A stretch of 20,906 nt of DNA from the NCBI GenBank assembly GCA_011763485.2, contig JAANSK020275713.1:1-20906 (forward strand), read 5' to 3'. The stretch comes from Isoetes engelmannii (taxonomy: Eukaryota; Streptophyta; Lycopodiopsida; Isoetales; Isoetaceae). Below the pieces are notes generated by a model. The model saw only the letters and a program-made list of their open reading frames with translations. It was not told the DNA's origin and ran no database searches. Below are positions 1 through 11,400 of the stretch, piece by piece. The translations under genes and the position numbers were made by a program. How positions within the stretch are numbered: position 1 is the stretch's first letter; each line of letters begins with the position of its first letter.

Positions 1-111
1 GCGGCCTCAGTAGATGCTTTGAATTCTAGAATGATACGGCTCTGCCAGAACACATGCATGCCCTGCAAACAAAAAAATCACGGTTTTCTCTTCTTCTTGG
101 CCAATGGGTCC

Positions 112-280
112 ACGAATTTGGGCTTCGTAGCACAGCTATGGCTATTCCGAGTTAAGCTATGGCTATTCCGAGTCTACGAATTTGGGCTTCGTAGCACAGC
201 TATGGCTATTCCACGAGTGGTGGTTGCTTCGTAGCACAGCTATGGCTATTCCGGTTAAGCATAGCTATGGCAGTTCCAGT
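112..280. repeat. Short tandem repeat block with a core near agctatggctattcc
   Basis: A 37-bp unit occupies 112-148 and recurs exactly at 176-212, a period of 64 bp. Its last 27 bases return at 226-252. A shorter piece of the same core lies near 154-169, and a degenerate one near 262-277. The block sits just upstream of the TATA box at 398. No protein or RNA gene is supported here. The copies are nearly identical, so the expansion looks recent. Confidence 0.85.
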
Positions 281-397
281 TAAGCAGAACCAGAACCAGA
301 ACCGGCTTTGCCGGATAGAAACCCTGCTCGTAATATTCAGAGAAGAAAAAACCTAACCTGGCGGCGCCACCAGGGACAGGCGGAGGAAGAATTACAC

Positions 398-406
398 TAT
401 ATAAAA
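398..406 (+). promoter_or_regulatory. TATA box of a candidate plus-strand promoter
   Basis: The bases tatataaaa form a textbook plant TATA box, which would place transcription start near 425-440. Downstream sequence to about 1085 has several short upstream-type ORFs but no long frame. The transcript driven from here is not established. It could be an unrecognised short gene beginning at the ATG at 1086, a noncoding RNA, or a distant 5' leader of the kinesin at 5775. The motif is seen directly; promoter use is inferred. Confidence 0.45.
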
Positions 407-752
407 GTGACAGAAATTTACAGTAATTCGCCCTAGGCGTGTATTACGTTATCTGAAAGCCTAGCCTATCCACGTGTCTTAAAAATTCACCTGATGCTAA
501 ACCCTTAGATCTTGATCTAGGAAAATGTAGGGCTCTGAAAATTAAGCCAAACGGAACGTCACGGAGATAGAGAACCGGCGCAATTCTTCTTCTGCCCGAC
601 CTCAGGCTTCCGATTTGTTTAGTTGGAATTTACCTTTTGTCTGTCGTGTTGGGGCCACAACAATTTCACAGATTTGGTTTGGTTTGAAGATTTTAAAGCA
701 TTTGTCCTTGTTATAGACACTACGAGAGCTTTAGGTTATGGTTGTGGGAAGC

Positions 753-1085
753 GGATTTGGGTCGAATTTCATGACAAATGCTCGATTTGTGCAGTGCAGA
801 GCTTCTTGGGTTGGAAGCTTTGATCATTTTTTGTGCCGATGGTGAAGGATCCTGTTGAAGGATATTTTGTTGTCTGTTTTCCTTGCCCAACGAGCTGATT
901 CTGGGCGTTGTTTCATTGTGGATTTGGGTCGAATTCCATGACAAATGCTCGATTTGTGCAGTGCAGAGCTTCTTGGGTTGGAAGCTTTGATCATTTTTTG
1001 TGCCGATGGTGAAGGATCCTGTTGAAGGATATTTTGTTGTCTGTTTTCCTTGCCCAACGAGCTGATTCTGGGCGTTGTTTCATTG
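753..1085. repeat. Near-perfect 167-bp tandem duplication
   Basis: Bases 753-918 match 920-1085 at an offset of 167 with one visible difference (t769 against c936). Each copy contains a block of the form atttttgtgccgatggtgaa and ends with ttgtttcattg. The second copy runs straight into the ATG at 1086. High identity suggests a recent duplication. It creates a repeated short minus-strand frame that I treat as a by-product, not a gene. Confidence 0.93.
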
Positions 1086-1205
1086 ATGGAAAACTATGTA
1101 GGTGCTTTGCATATCTCTAGCCGGACACTGCCAGGATATCATGCTGAAGGGAATCGTTTGAATGTGAACGTAACTAGGTATCAGGGACCCTGCTCTTGCC
1201 TTTAG
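1086..1205 (+). CDS. Unrecognised 39-codon ORF, possible first coding exon
   Basis: An ATG at 1086, just after the tandem duplication, opens 39 codons beginning MENYVGALHISSRTLPGYHA. The amino acid mix is protein-like, without low complexity. A possible donor (AG/gtatca) near 1179 would make it a first coding exon of about 31 codons; otherwise it stops at 1203-1205. It lies about 690 bp downstream of the TATA box, with several upstream ATGs in between. I do not recognise the peptide. It may be a short gene, a conserved upstream ORF or chance. Confidence 0.22.
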   Translation: MENYVGALHISSRTLPGYHAEGNRLNVNVTRYQGPCSCL

Positions 1206-2760
1206 TAGTTCAATGGTGCTGCACAACCTACTGGATTAGGAGGTGAAAATATACAGTTCTTTCTCATGCCTCTTTGATTTAAGATCAGGAAAATGTTTGA
1301 GTTTGTTGAATCTCCTGGAGCGGTCAGGTATGCTTGAATTTAATCAGCTTTTATTTGTTTTATTTGCACGCCAAAGAATTTTCTTTTAAGATCCTCTTGA
1401 CTCAATTTGGAAAACTTTACTTTCATGTAACTTGTTTCAGATTTTCTGGAAGAAGGAAGAAATGGATGCTAAAGGAATGCTGTTATAAAAGTAGAATTTT
1501 CTGCATACAACATGTACGTATTTTCTTTTGGCAATGAATTTTCATTGCAGACATGTCATGTTGTTGGATTTTCATGAGGTGGAAATCATATAGAAAGTTT
1601 TGCTCATATAGAGCACAATCTTGTCACGAATACATTGCTCTCTGATGGTTAAAAAAATTGGGAAAACTGCATTTTTCAGTAAATCAACATAACAGAAAAC
1701 AAATGATGGTTCTTTTCTTAAGATATCATGCTGGAATAGATAGTCTCTTTCTTAGGATATCATGCGTGGACACCTTATCAGAAAGCCTAGGCTGTCATGC
1801 ATTGGAAATAACGCTTTGCTTTCCTACCCATTTCGGTTTCAAGCTCGTGGCTTACAAGTTCTTCCAATTCTGTTGAATTTTTCTGGCTCTGTCCCTTTTT
1901 GTTATGACCATTTTTCTCGATTATTCCCTGCCCTAATTTTCACCGGATTTGGGTATGCCTTATAACATTAACCTGGCTGCTGCAGTGGAGGCAAATTGGT
2001 TCCGGTAAGTGTTCATACCCTCTCTTGTCAAGGCTTTTTTCTTGTTAGGGTCTAGTTGGCTTCTTTGTTTTGCTCTTCCTCTTCCCTGCAAAATTTGTTG
2101 ACCGACAATGTTATGCAATTGTAGCATGATAGCAGACTTATGTATGGACAAGCTGGTTGTTTAGATAGTGCAGTAAGATATGATGCTTACCGTGTATGGA
2201 ATGTAGAAGGTTGGATGAAGCTCATAAGGCCTTTTCCTTCTTCTATAGCAGGTGCAAAAGTATTTCATAATAGATTTCCATGTTTACAGACCTATAATTA
2301 GTTACGTTCTATAAATTGCTTTCATGCTTCCTTGTGACAACGTTCTTGCTTACTATGGAATGATTAATAAACGCTCATTATTACTGATTTCTTACTAGTA
2401 GTTTTCCTGCCTTTAAACTTAACGTGATGGCTGAGTTACATGCAGCAGACTTGCTTATGGAGTTTGCTCAATGAATGAGTCAGAGGCTATTTATGGGAAG
2501 GCATTCAGGCCCAGTGCCCAGTGTTGCTGCATATTGGACAGCATCCTGCTGCATATGTTCAGTTCATCCATGTTCAGTTCCTTACTGCCAATGCAGGATC
2601 CATATCTCCTACAGTGCAAATCTTGCTAAATCATTTGCATTTGCTTGTGATTTTTTCGACTAGCAACAAACCATTACAGATATCCTCAAAGCCACGACGT
2701 TTCTTATCGTCATCTTCCATGCATGTGTGTGTCAAACTACCAAGCCTATGAGGAAATGTC
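1206..2760 (+). other. Region with exon-like fragments, no recognised gene
   Basis: Several segments look like split-gene pieces. A short candidate exon 1986-2005 follows a ctgctgcag acceptor with a cattaac branch-like site and ends at a gtaagt donor. It joins in phase with a segment starting at 2136 (RLMYGQAGCLDSAVRYDAYR, then VWNVEGW). A second acceptor at 2448 opens a similar segment (RLAYGVCSMNESEAIYGKAF) from 2449. These two segments start alike in both DNA and protein. A further candidate starts at 3061 (GPTDSSSSALHYRDRIY). No family is recognised and clear donors are missing for the later pieces, so this may be an unknown gene, a decayed one or noncoding sequence. Confidence 0.2.
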
Positions 2761-5700
2761 TTTGGGTAATATTAACTTTGTCCTCTTCTTTGGCGTGTTC
2801 TCCCTGTAAGAATCACTCCGCGAATCACACCCAAACTTTAAGCATCCACTTTTCATGAATATTTGAAACACATCCCTTTGTCACATTGCACTTTTGATGC
2901 CACGTATATCCAAGTCCTATTCCCGTGTGTATTGCTGGACTTTTCTGTCTTAAAGTTGGCTTTCGGGATACCAAAATCAGTTCTAGCTGCATGTACAAAT
3001 ATGCATTCTTTGGTAGAACCCTCTGCGTGGCATGATTGAAAGTTTTAATCTAATAAACAGGGTCCAACTGATAGTTCCTCTAGTGCACTGCATTACCGAG
3101 ACAGAATCTATTGATTGTTATTATTGTGGCACATTGGGAAAGGACCGATTTGCAAACACTGCCATCATCACATTGGGGTTGCCCATATTCTACAAATAAG
3201 CACATCATTGTCTTAACACTTTAAGCAAATTGGCAATTAACACTACTTCTTTGCTGCCACCGAGATCAAAGCATTTAATGACAGGTAAAGGAGCATACTA
3301 ACATTCAGTGTCATGGCACTTGTAGAAACAAGGTCCATTCACTATAGCTGCTGCATTTTCTTCTGCCAGCACTTGTGTGGATGGAGATTTGCAGAGCTCC
3401 CATTATAAGTACCAATTTTGCAGTTGAAAATGCTTTATATGGCCCCATTCTTGCATCCTCAATTATATTCTCATGTTAGGTCTGTTGCTTTAAATTTAGA
3501 TTCTTCTGTTTGCTTCTCTCTTTTGGCTGTCACAGACTTGTTTGCAGACTGCAAATGGACCGATTTGTCATGTGTTTCTTTCACTATTGTGTGTAATTTT
3601 CGGGCCAAATAACTGTCCTCCTTATTTAATCATTCATAACAGGACAATCAGTCTTCGGCAGAGTTATGTATGTTTATGAAAGGACTTTGCATCCCCTTGG
3701 AACTTAGTACAACTCGAAAATTCAGGATGGTGTTATATCTTTTTAGACTATTTAATTATTGACGCTCTATTAAGTGTTTATCTTGAGATTCTTTTCTCTG
3801 CCATTAGAATCCATCCTGCAGATGCAGAGAGAAGGCGCCACTGCACTTTTTTATGAACTTTCTAGTAAGTCATATATTTGTGGATAAATACTATTTTGAT
3901 TTTCGGGTTCCTGTGGTGGCAGAAGCAATTGCGTATGGTTTTCAGGATTCTGCTGAGAAATGTACTGTGCTAATCTTCTAGCATTTGCCATAGAAAAATT
4001 TTCTTACAGGTGCCTAACATGATTCTTGAAGGTGTTTTCCACCATGCTAAAAAAACCCTCACTATCCACTATCTCATACTATAGAAAGAGCGTTAAGTAG
4101 CCTTTTTTTTTCCAGTAATTTCTAAAGAAGAGGTGGGTAGATGGACATAATCTCTGTTGATGTGAACGGAAGAGTACAAACTGGTCCTTCTTTCTAAGCA
4201 AGTTGAAGTAATCCCTGCTCATTGCTGAGGCTTGTATGGCTATGTCCATTTCTTTTATATGTTCCAAAGTTATGGATTGGGAATAGAGGGAAATAAAATG
4301 GAAAAACATTAGGGTGCAGACAGACCCATTATATTCTTTAGCAATGCAACATTATTGTTCGTTTTTAATTTAAAGTGGAGATTCTTCTATGCCTTTCTCA
4401 TTTCACGAGGCTAAGAGTAATGTCTATAGGGGTAGTATTTATACAGCATTTCCAGGCAAGGAAGCTCAGTTTAAGAGACATTACCTTGAGTTAAGCGCTT
4501 ATACTTGCAATGGCTACATAACAATTCAAGTTTATGAGTGAGAAACTCATGCTGGCAAGCTCCCACAAACATGCACACATGCAGAGCCATAATGCAATAT
4601 GAAGTAGGCAATAATGCTAATGCACGTTGCTACTTTCATTGTTTGTCAACATTCAGGCTAGATTCCAACGGTCATTGTCTTTCATAATTTTGCCCCAAGG
4701 AAAGAGAGTTTGAAAAACCTGACCCCTGTAAAACATTATGTTCGTTGTAGTCTACCACAAACATTCCGCTATTTGATGTCTTTAAAGTAATGCAGCCACA
4801 AATGTGCGATCATATTGCACCAGCATAGCAATATACTATGCAAAGATCATTCACAAGCCGTGTCATATGGCACAAATCCTTGGACTATCAAGGCAAGATC
4901 CTTGCAATTAAGGACCATGGGGGGAATTTGTTCTCAAAATTGCATGTTTCAATCAAAGCAATAAGTAAGATGCTAGAGACTAATCATAAAGTGTTTTAAC
5001 TTTTCTTAACCTTGCCTCCTTGCTGAACATTGGGTAAACGGTCCAGAGATGGGAATAGAAGCTCGTTATTTCTGAACTCATGTGGAATTTGTCCTGACAA
5101 CTTGTTATTTCGACACATGGAATTAATTTGTGTATAAAAAATACAAAAAACCAATTCTTTCAATGCAAGTGAAAACAATATCCTGGCAAAACAAGATGTT
5201 GTCGCCGACCTTGGGGCTTTTGCATATGTTGAAATTCTTACAAAAGTATCAAACAACCAGTTTAACTAGGCATAATGAATTACTTGCATGTAAGACATAG
5301 GACAAATTCTCTAAATTGGTTGGGAGTTTTCAAAATGCTCATGCCAAATCTTTCAGCCTTTACTATATAAATGATATTTTGAATTCATTAATCCAACCTA
5401 TTTAATTGCAAAACTACATCTAAGCCTAAAATTGTCCAAGCCTTCTGTTGCGCCTTTTTGCTAGTTTTGTTTATTTTTTATTTTTCTAAGGAATGTCTCT
5501 ATGTCTTTATATAATATTGCAGAAAGAAATTACTACGTTGTTAAATTTTGAATTTCTCCTGCCACGATGGAGGTGGTTCAATTTTTGAGCAGAAACGGTT
5601 GTCTCAAGGGAAAGAAGCTACTCCATAAACCAAACATGTTTGATGTCTTTCTACTTGAAGATTGTCCATGATTTGCTTAAATTATTGGATAGGGAGGTCA

Positions 5701-5774
5701 AATTTTGATCGAGCAGAGGCAATGGAAAAGAAGCGCTATTAAGTTATTAATTTATCACTCAACAATCATTCAGA
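2761..5774. other. Long A/T-rich stretch with no supported gene
   Basis: About 3 kb upstream of the kinesin start. Open frames are short on both strands and lack family signatures. A minus-strand frame near 5080-5125 contains NNKLSGQIP, which resembles a leucine-rich-repeat motif, but it is too short to call. The last few hundred bases should contain the 5' leader or promoter of the kinesin. A cag at 5771-5773 right before the ATG could also be the acceptor of an intron in the 5' leader. No clear TATA box near 5700 was seen. Confidence 0.5.
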
Positions 5775-8498
5775 ATGGCAGGCTCCGAGAGCAACATTGA
5801 TATTTACTTAAGGATGAGGCCTATGAGCTCAGGCATAGCTTCGTATGAGATAGATCATGAAGAGCATAGAGTGGACTGGCATATGCCTAGGCAGATTTCT
5901 GCAGGTATTGGGAATCATCAGAGAGAGCACTATACTTTTGGTTTCAATGGCATTTTTGATCCAGATGCAAAGCAAGACCTTGTCTTTGAAACTGCAGCTC
6001 GAAAGGTATGTATTTGACACAACTCTAAAATATTGAAGGTCATTCTTTCTACTTCTACTATACTTTTCTAGTCATGGAAGCAGGGGGATTTGGAATTTTG
6101 GAAAAGGTAGCTCTAAAAATTTGTACATTGTAAATAGCTTCCAATTCACCAAAATCACTAATACGATGGTTTGGTAATTTTTGGAAACAGGTGGTGCTTG
6201 CAGCTCTGGATGGATTCAATGGGACCATTTTTGCATATGGGCAGACTGGTTCGGGTAAGACATACACGATAACTGGTGGGGCAGAGCGCTATGTTGATCG
6301 TGGTATTATTCCACGTGCAGTGTCCCTTATGTTCAGTGAAATATCTAATCGAAGTGATCATATGTACACGCTCCATTTCTCCTATTTGGAGATTTATAAC
6401 GAGACAGGATATGACTTATTGAATCCAGATCATGAGATAAAAGCACTGGAAGACTTACCAAAGGTGAATATTCTTATTACCTAATCTATAGTTTTTCTAT
6501 ATACCTCATGAGACATCTCATACCTTGATTTGCATGTTTTTGAAAGGTGTTGCTCTTGGAGGATGATGAGAATCACATTCACTTACGAAATCTTTCAACT
6601 CACCTTGCAAGGTATGTTACATTAGTTTATTTGTTATAGTTTCCTTCTTGTGCATAATTAAATGCTTTAAGGATACAGTTGCATGTTTCAGCAATGAAGA
6701 AGAGGCTTTGAATCTCTTATTCATGGGAGATACAAATCGCATGATCAGTTCAACACCAATGAACATGGCAAGTAGTAGGTCGCATTGCATTTTCACAGCA
6801 AGCATTGAAGCACGAAAAGCTGGAGAGGATACTGTTAGGAAGTCCAAGTTGCATCTTGTTGATCTTGCTGGATCCGAACGTGTAAGCAAAACTGGTGTTG
6901 ATGGCCAGGTAAGCCTTTCAAGATGTTCCTGTTGAACAAATACAATAATTTCATGTAAAGATGGGGAGTTTAACTTCTACGTTAATTTTCTGTTCCAGAT
7001 TTTGCGCGAAGCAAAGTACATCAATTTATCACTACACTTTCTAGAGCAGGTAAAAACTAAAGATCTCAGAGGGCATGCTCCAACATTAGTGTTATACCAA
7101 TCAATGTTAATATACAGTAAAATATCAACAGAGAAAATAATGAATTAGGATTCTAAAAATTCTTATCCTGTATCTCTAACATTCAACTTTGGGAAATTCT
7201 TCCGAGCACTTGCAAAATGAGCAGAAGGAATGTTGGATATCTGACCTTTGACAAAATTTAATACCCCTTTTAAAACTGGAGTTCTTTGTGAAGAATCAAA
7301 TAGGCTATACTCATGTCTCTATTTGTCTGAGATCCTTCGATGTGTATGTCACATCAAGAGATGAATTTCCTATAAGTTTGAGGGTGCTCAAACATTTCAC
7401 TTCCTAGTTCCATTGCATGAACGTGAATATATAACATGAAATTTCCTAGAATAAGAGGTCTTCATTTGGAGATGGGGCATTTTAAAGCTTTCCTCAATCT
7501 GTACTGTAAATTTAGGAGTTCTGACTCACAAACTTTGTGCAGGTTATCATTGCACTCCAGGAGAGAAGTCAAGGGAAGCAACGGGCTCATATACCTTACA
7601 GGAATTCCATGATGACATCTGTGCTCAGAGATTCCCTTGGTGGTAATTGTCGTACGGTATTCTCTCGTTTTTTCAGCTCTTTTTTGCATTACAATCAAGG
7701 TCTTCAAGCTCTCTGTTATACCACATTACATATTCATATCCAAGCATCATATAAGATTGTGGAAGATGGATATTATGAATCACAGTTGATATTGCAAAGA
7801 TTTAAGCGTTAACTGGTAACTTATACTTATAGTGTCAATTGGTTTTGAGTAATTCTTGTCGCAGTTTAACCTTACAATATCTCAATTGTTGAAATGCAGC
7901 TTTTTTGTTGGCATTGCCTTTGCATGATTTTAGAAGAGGCCTGCTACATTTGTTCTTGATCCTGAATTTCTGTGGATTTTTGCTTTTTATCACATTCACG
8001 AGTTGTATTAAAGTGTGGTGCATTCTTTAATAATCTTTTCAATGACACATGAATGAACAAAGAGGCTTAAAAGGACATATGTTCTTTCTTAGACAAAGAA
8101 ATTGGGCAATGACTTGGTACATCTTATTACTAGCAAAACTCATGCATAAAATACATTAGATTGAAAGCTTTGTTGACATTTTTGAAGACATTAATAAATT
8201 CCTCTTCTTTCTTCACAGTTTTCATGCCTTGATGCTTTTATCTTACTGATATTTCAGGTCATGATAGCCACAGTGTCTGTTGCACAAGATCAACTAGACG
8301 AAACCATTTCAACATGCCGCTTTGCACAACGTGTTGCATTGGTTTCAAATAAAGTATGTTGATGACTTGCACACATTTTATTTTATTTTATGGAAACCCT
8401 AACATTCTGACGTTACAATGCTATAGGTGGTGATAAATGAGGAAGTGGATCCAAACATTGTCATCAAACGCCTAAAGCAAGAGGTTAAAGACTTAAAG
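5775..8498 (+). other. Kinesin motor-domain exons 1-8 (residues 1-373)
   Basis: Exon 1 encodes the first strand with IDIYLRMRP and the FDPDAKQDLVFE segment. Exon 2 holds the nucleotide pocket (FAYGQTGSGKTYTITGG) and SYLEIYNE. Exon 3 is the short DDENHIHLRNL segment. Exon 4 holds NEEEALNLLFMGDTNRM with switches I and II. Exon 5 is only 51 nt (YINLSLHFLEQ). Exon 6 carries HIPYRNSMMTSVLRDSLGGN, and exon 7 carries CRFAQRVALVSNK, the end of the motor core. Exon 8 is the neck-like helix (DPNIVIKRLKQEVKDLK). No core catalytic residue is missing, so ATPase activity is expected. Introns 1-7 are 73-601 bp, all GT-AG. Confidence 0.93.
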
Positions 8499-11400
8499 GT
8501 ATCATATATAACATTTTTCATTATACTCCCTTGGCATCACCATAGACACTAGTACACGGGTAGTTTGCTTTTCTTTTCTTACGCGTGTTTAACATTTGAT
8601 TTAACCAAAGTTTTCCTCACTAGATACTGGTTGATAAAAGAACATCTATTAGTTTGCTTTCCTCTTTTGTTATTCGTGGTTAACATTTTATTTAAGTGAA
8701 ATTTACCTTTTCCCTTTTATGATGATGAGTTCTCTGCCTTTATTTGATATGCATGTCCCATAGACGTTAATATACCCAGTTTCCAAATGGATTTTCAGAA
8801 TGTTCGAGCACAGCTTTATTTTTGCAACACCTTAGTTAGACCAGCTGCTCTATACGGAGTCTTGATGTGGGGGATGGATATGACAGACAAAGAATGGGCT
8901 CAAGTAGAGAGACTGCAAATCTATTTTCTGTCCAAAGTCATTGTCTATGCCACATCCAATCATATCAGCAGAATTTTCAGCCACTCTGCAACTAGATGCA
9001 GCGTTCCAGTTAGTATCCTTTTTACATAAAGTGCACCAGCTTGGGTCCTTGGAGCAGGGTCAATGCAGGCTTCAATGGATTGCTCTCAAGAGTTCCAAAG
9101 AGTTGGCTGAAAAGGGAGTGCAAGAGTGTTCGTACGTAAAGGCATCCAATGGGCTTACTCTTTGGGATTTGTTTTGGGAAACCTGCCTCCCTTCCAATAT
9201 AACACCGCTGCAGCTAATGCTGTGGTAAAACCTAGAGCTAGAAAGAGACTTCAAACAGACAAGAATCAGCTCATATGGCACGATCTGGAAATTTCATACG
9301 CATTTAGGACATGGGTAATCCAAATGACCTTCCCACCAAGATGCAACTTTACAAAGATCACTTCTGTGAGATCAGTGAAGACGGTTTCATCGAGTGATCA
9401 AGGTATTTGAATATTCATCTAGCACATATAGTGATACATGCTATTTGTCAGCTCAGAGTCTCATTTCATCAGCTTGAGATTGAGGCTGGCCGTGCGAGTA
9501 GACCCAAGGTCGAGCGCTCGAAGATCTGCAGATTCTGTCAGTTAAATGTAAATTGAGTCTGAGGAATAATTCGTTATTACATGTCCAGTCTATTATGAAA
9601 TACATGCAGATTCCATTGCCTGTTTCGGGAACCTACCTCACTCTCCAAACTGATCAGATATGAGGATAAAAAATGTATAGCTCTTTTCCTTCACCAAATG
9701 CCTAAAGGAGCATGCTGAGGGAAGAGCGGGATAGAAAAATTGCCCTACACAAAGGTTGATCACGCTCTTTCTCATTGGAGGTGATAATGATAACAAACGG
9801 AAGTCAGATCCTCTTTTTAGACCATCTCATCCAGTCTCAAAAGGGGTAACCATGAAAGTGTCTAGAAGAAGAATGCAGACCATAAAGGAAAACATAAGCA
9901 GTGCTTTAAACGAGAAAAGAAGTTCGGCATTACTTTATACTTTGAGCCCTTGGCCAAGAAAAAGACAAAAGTTATCTGATTTCATCGTTTTAGTTTTTCT
10001 TTTTTATGAAATATTTCTAGGAGGCTGCAAATGTGCTCCTAGCTGTTCATGATTGGTGTATATTTGGTCTCGTAAACCAAGTGGTCTCTCATAGACGTTA
10101 ATATAATATTTCTTTCTTGCTTTCTTTCTTTTGTGACTTGCATTTCACATATTTAGTTTTAAAAGCTGTAATAACTGCAGGCAGAAATCCATCTTCTACG
10201 TGGTGAAGATAGTGATGCCGGGCCTTTAACAGATATGGAAATCGCATCACTGCAGAATCAAGTTAAGAACTATATCAAAGATCCATCTCCAGAAGCCACT
10301 TTCAACTGTGGAGGTATATTGCTCTTATATAGCTTTGTACTTTGGGATTCCCAATATATATGGAAGTGAATGGTTACTCACATTTTCGTGTATGCAATGT
10401 ATTCAATGCCATTGGTTGCTACAATGATGATAACTTTATGGTCGCCAATTTGAAATGTTTGTGGACAAAAGATCTTGCTGGAATAGTGTTTACATAAAGG
10501 TATATAGACAGCTGCTTCCATGCGTAAGTGGAAAACATTAGCCAAAATAGCTTTTTGGATCTGATTGTAGAAATGGCAACTAGCACAAATTACAATCTTT
10601 GTGTTCTTGTTTTACCAATAGCTTATGTGATACATTGGTTAATGTCAATTGTTGAGAAAGATATGGTTGGTAAGTATCCCTAACATATCATAAAATCGTG
10701 CCAGTGGTCAAAAATATTAAAAAAAGCCAGCAAAAACTCCACTTTGCAACCCAGATAAATCCAGGTATGTGTTTGTGGTCCATATGTACTTTCGCTTCGA
10801 TTCCCAAAGGCAAGTACTCAAACCAAACACTTCTGGTGGGTCGGTGATAGCAAAAATGCCCTTATCCATAGTTATCAAATTTCAAAATTATTCTGACAGA
10901 AGAGCCCGTCAGACATTGTAGCACGATTTCCTGCCTCTTTCTTCCCCTGATTTGGTCTATGTAGAGCAGGCCTAGCCTAGTGAGTGCGTGCTACCCATTT
11001 CTCTTCTTCCTTCTACCTAATGTAGAGCTGACTATCTAATATTGCTGGATAGAAATGTTTTAACCTCATGGGCTTTTGATTTGAAGTGACATAGAATATT
11101 CTCTTCTGAATGGCATAGAATGACTAGCAAAGATTTTGAATGAAATCCAAAATGACTTTTGATTTTTTTTTTCTGCTCCAGCTATCGCTTATGCATCGCG
11201 GTTGGTTGTGGTTGCTACTGCTCCAGTTCTTTCATGCTCAAGCTCATCGAGCCTTTAAAACCCCATTCTCTATTTCCAGTTTCCAAAACGGAAACATTAA
11301 TGTATCTGATTTTGCAATTCTGGTAGCTATTTCTTTTGATTTTCTATAAGCATCTGACGATTGGTGATTGAAGAATAGCCTAGATCTATGCACATAATTC

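Noticed and set aside
720-1057. Two minus-strand frames sharing ENRQQNILQQDPSPSAQKMI
   Set aside because: They are the same sequence seen twice because of the 167-bp duplication. No start context, splice structure or family supports coding.
1658-1965. Overlapping plus-strand frames at 1658-1876 and 1762-1965
   Set aside because: Two frames overlap with no motif, splice support or start context, as expected by chance in A/T-rich DNA.
4079-4309. Minus-strand 76-codon frame
   Set aside because: No motif, no splice context and no neighbours. The composition fits chance.
4996-5256. Minus-strand frame with NNKLSGQIP, like a leucine-rich-repeat receptor
   Set aside because: Only about a dozen residues fit. 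No neighbouring repeats, kinase or signal sequence are present, so chance or a tiny relic is likely.
7657-7812. The frame of exon 6 stays open 156 bases past the chosen splice donor
   Set aside because: The family sequence GGNCRT-VMIATVS resumes exactly at 8258 with a good acceptor. The read-through residues resemble nothing in kinesins, so retention would only truncate the motor.
8787-9410. Reverse-transcriptase-like frames as a separate host gene
   Set aside because: They lie inside the kinesin intron, are frameshifted, and are bracketed by a target site duplication, so they belong to a LINE.
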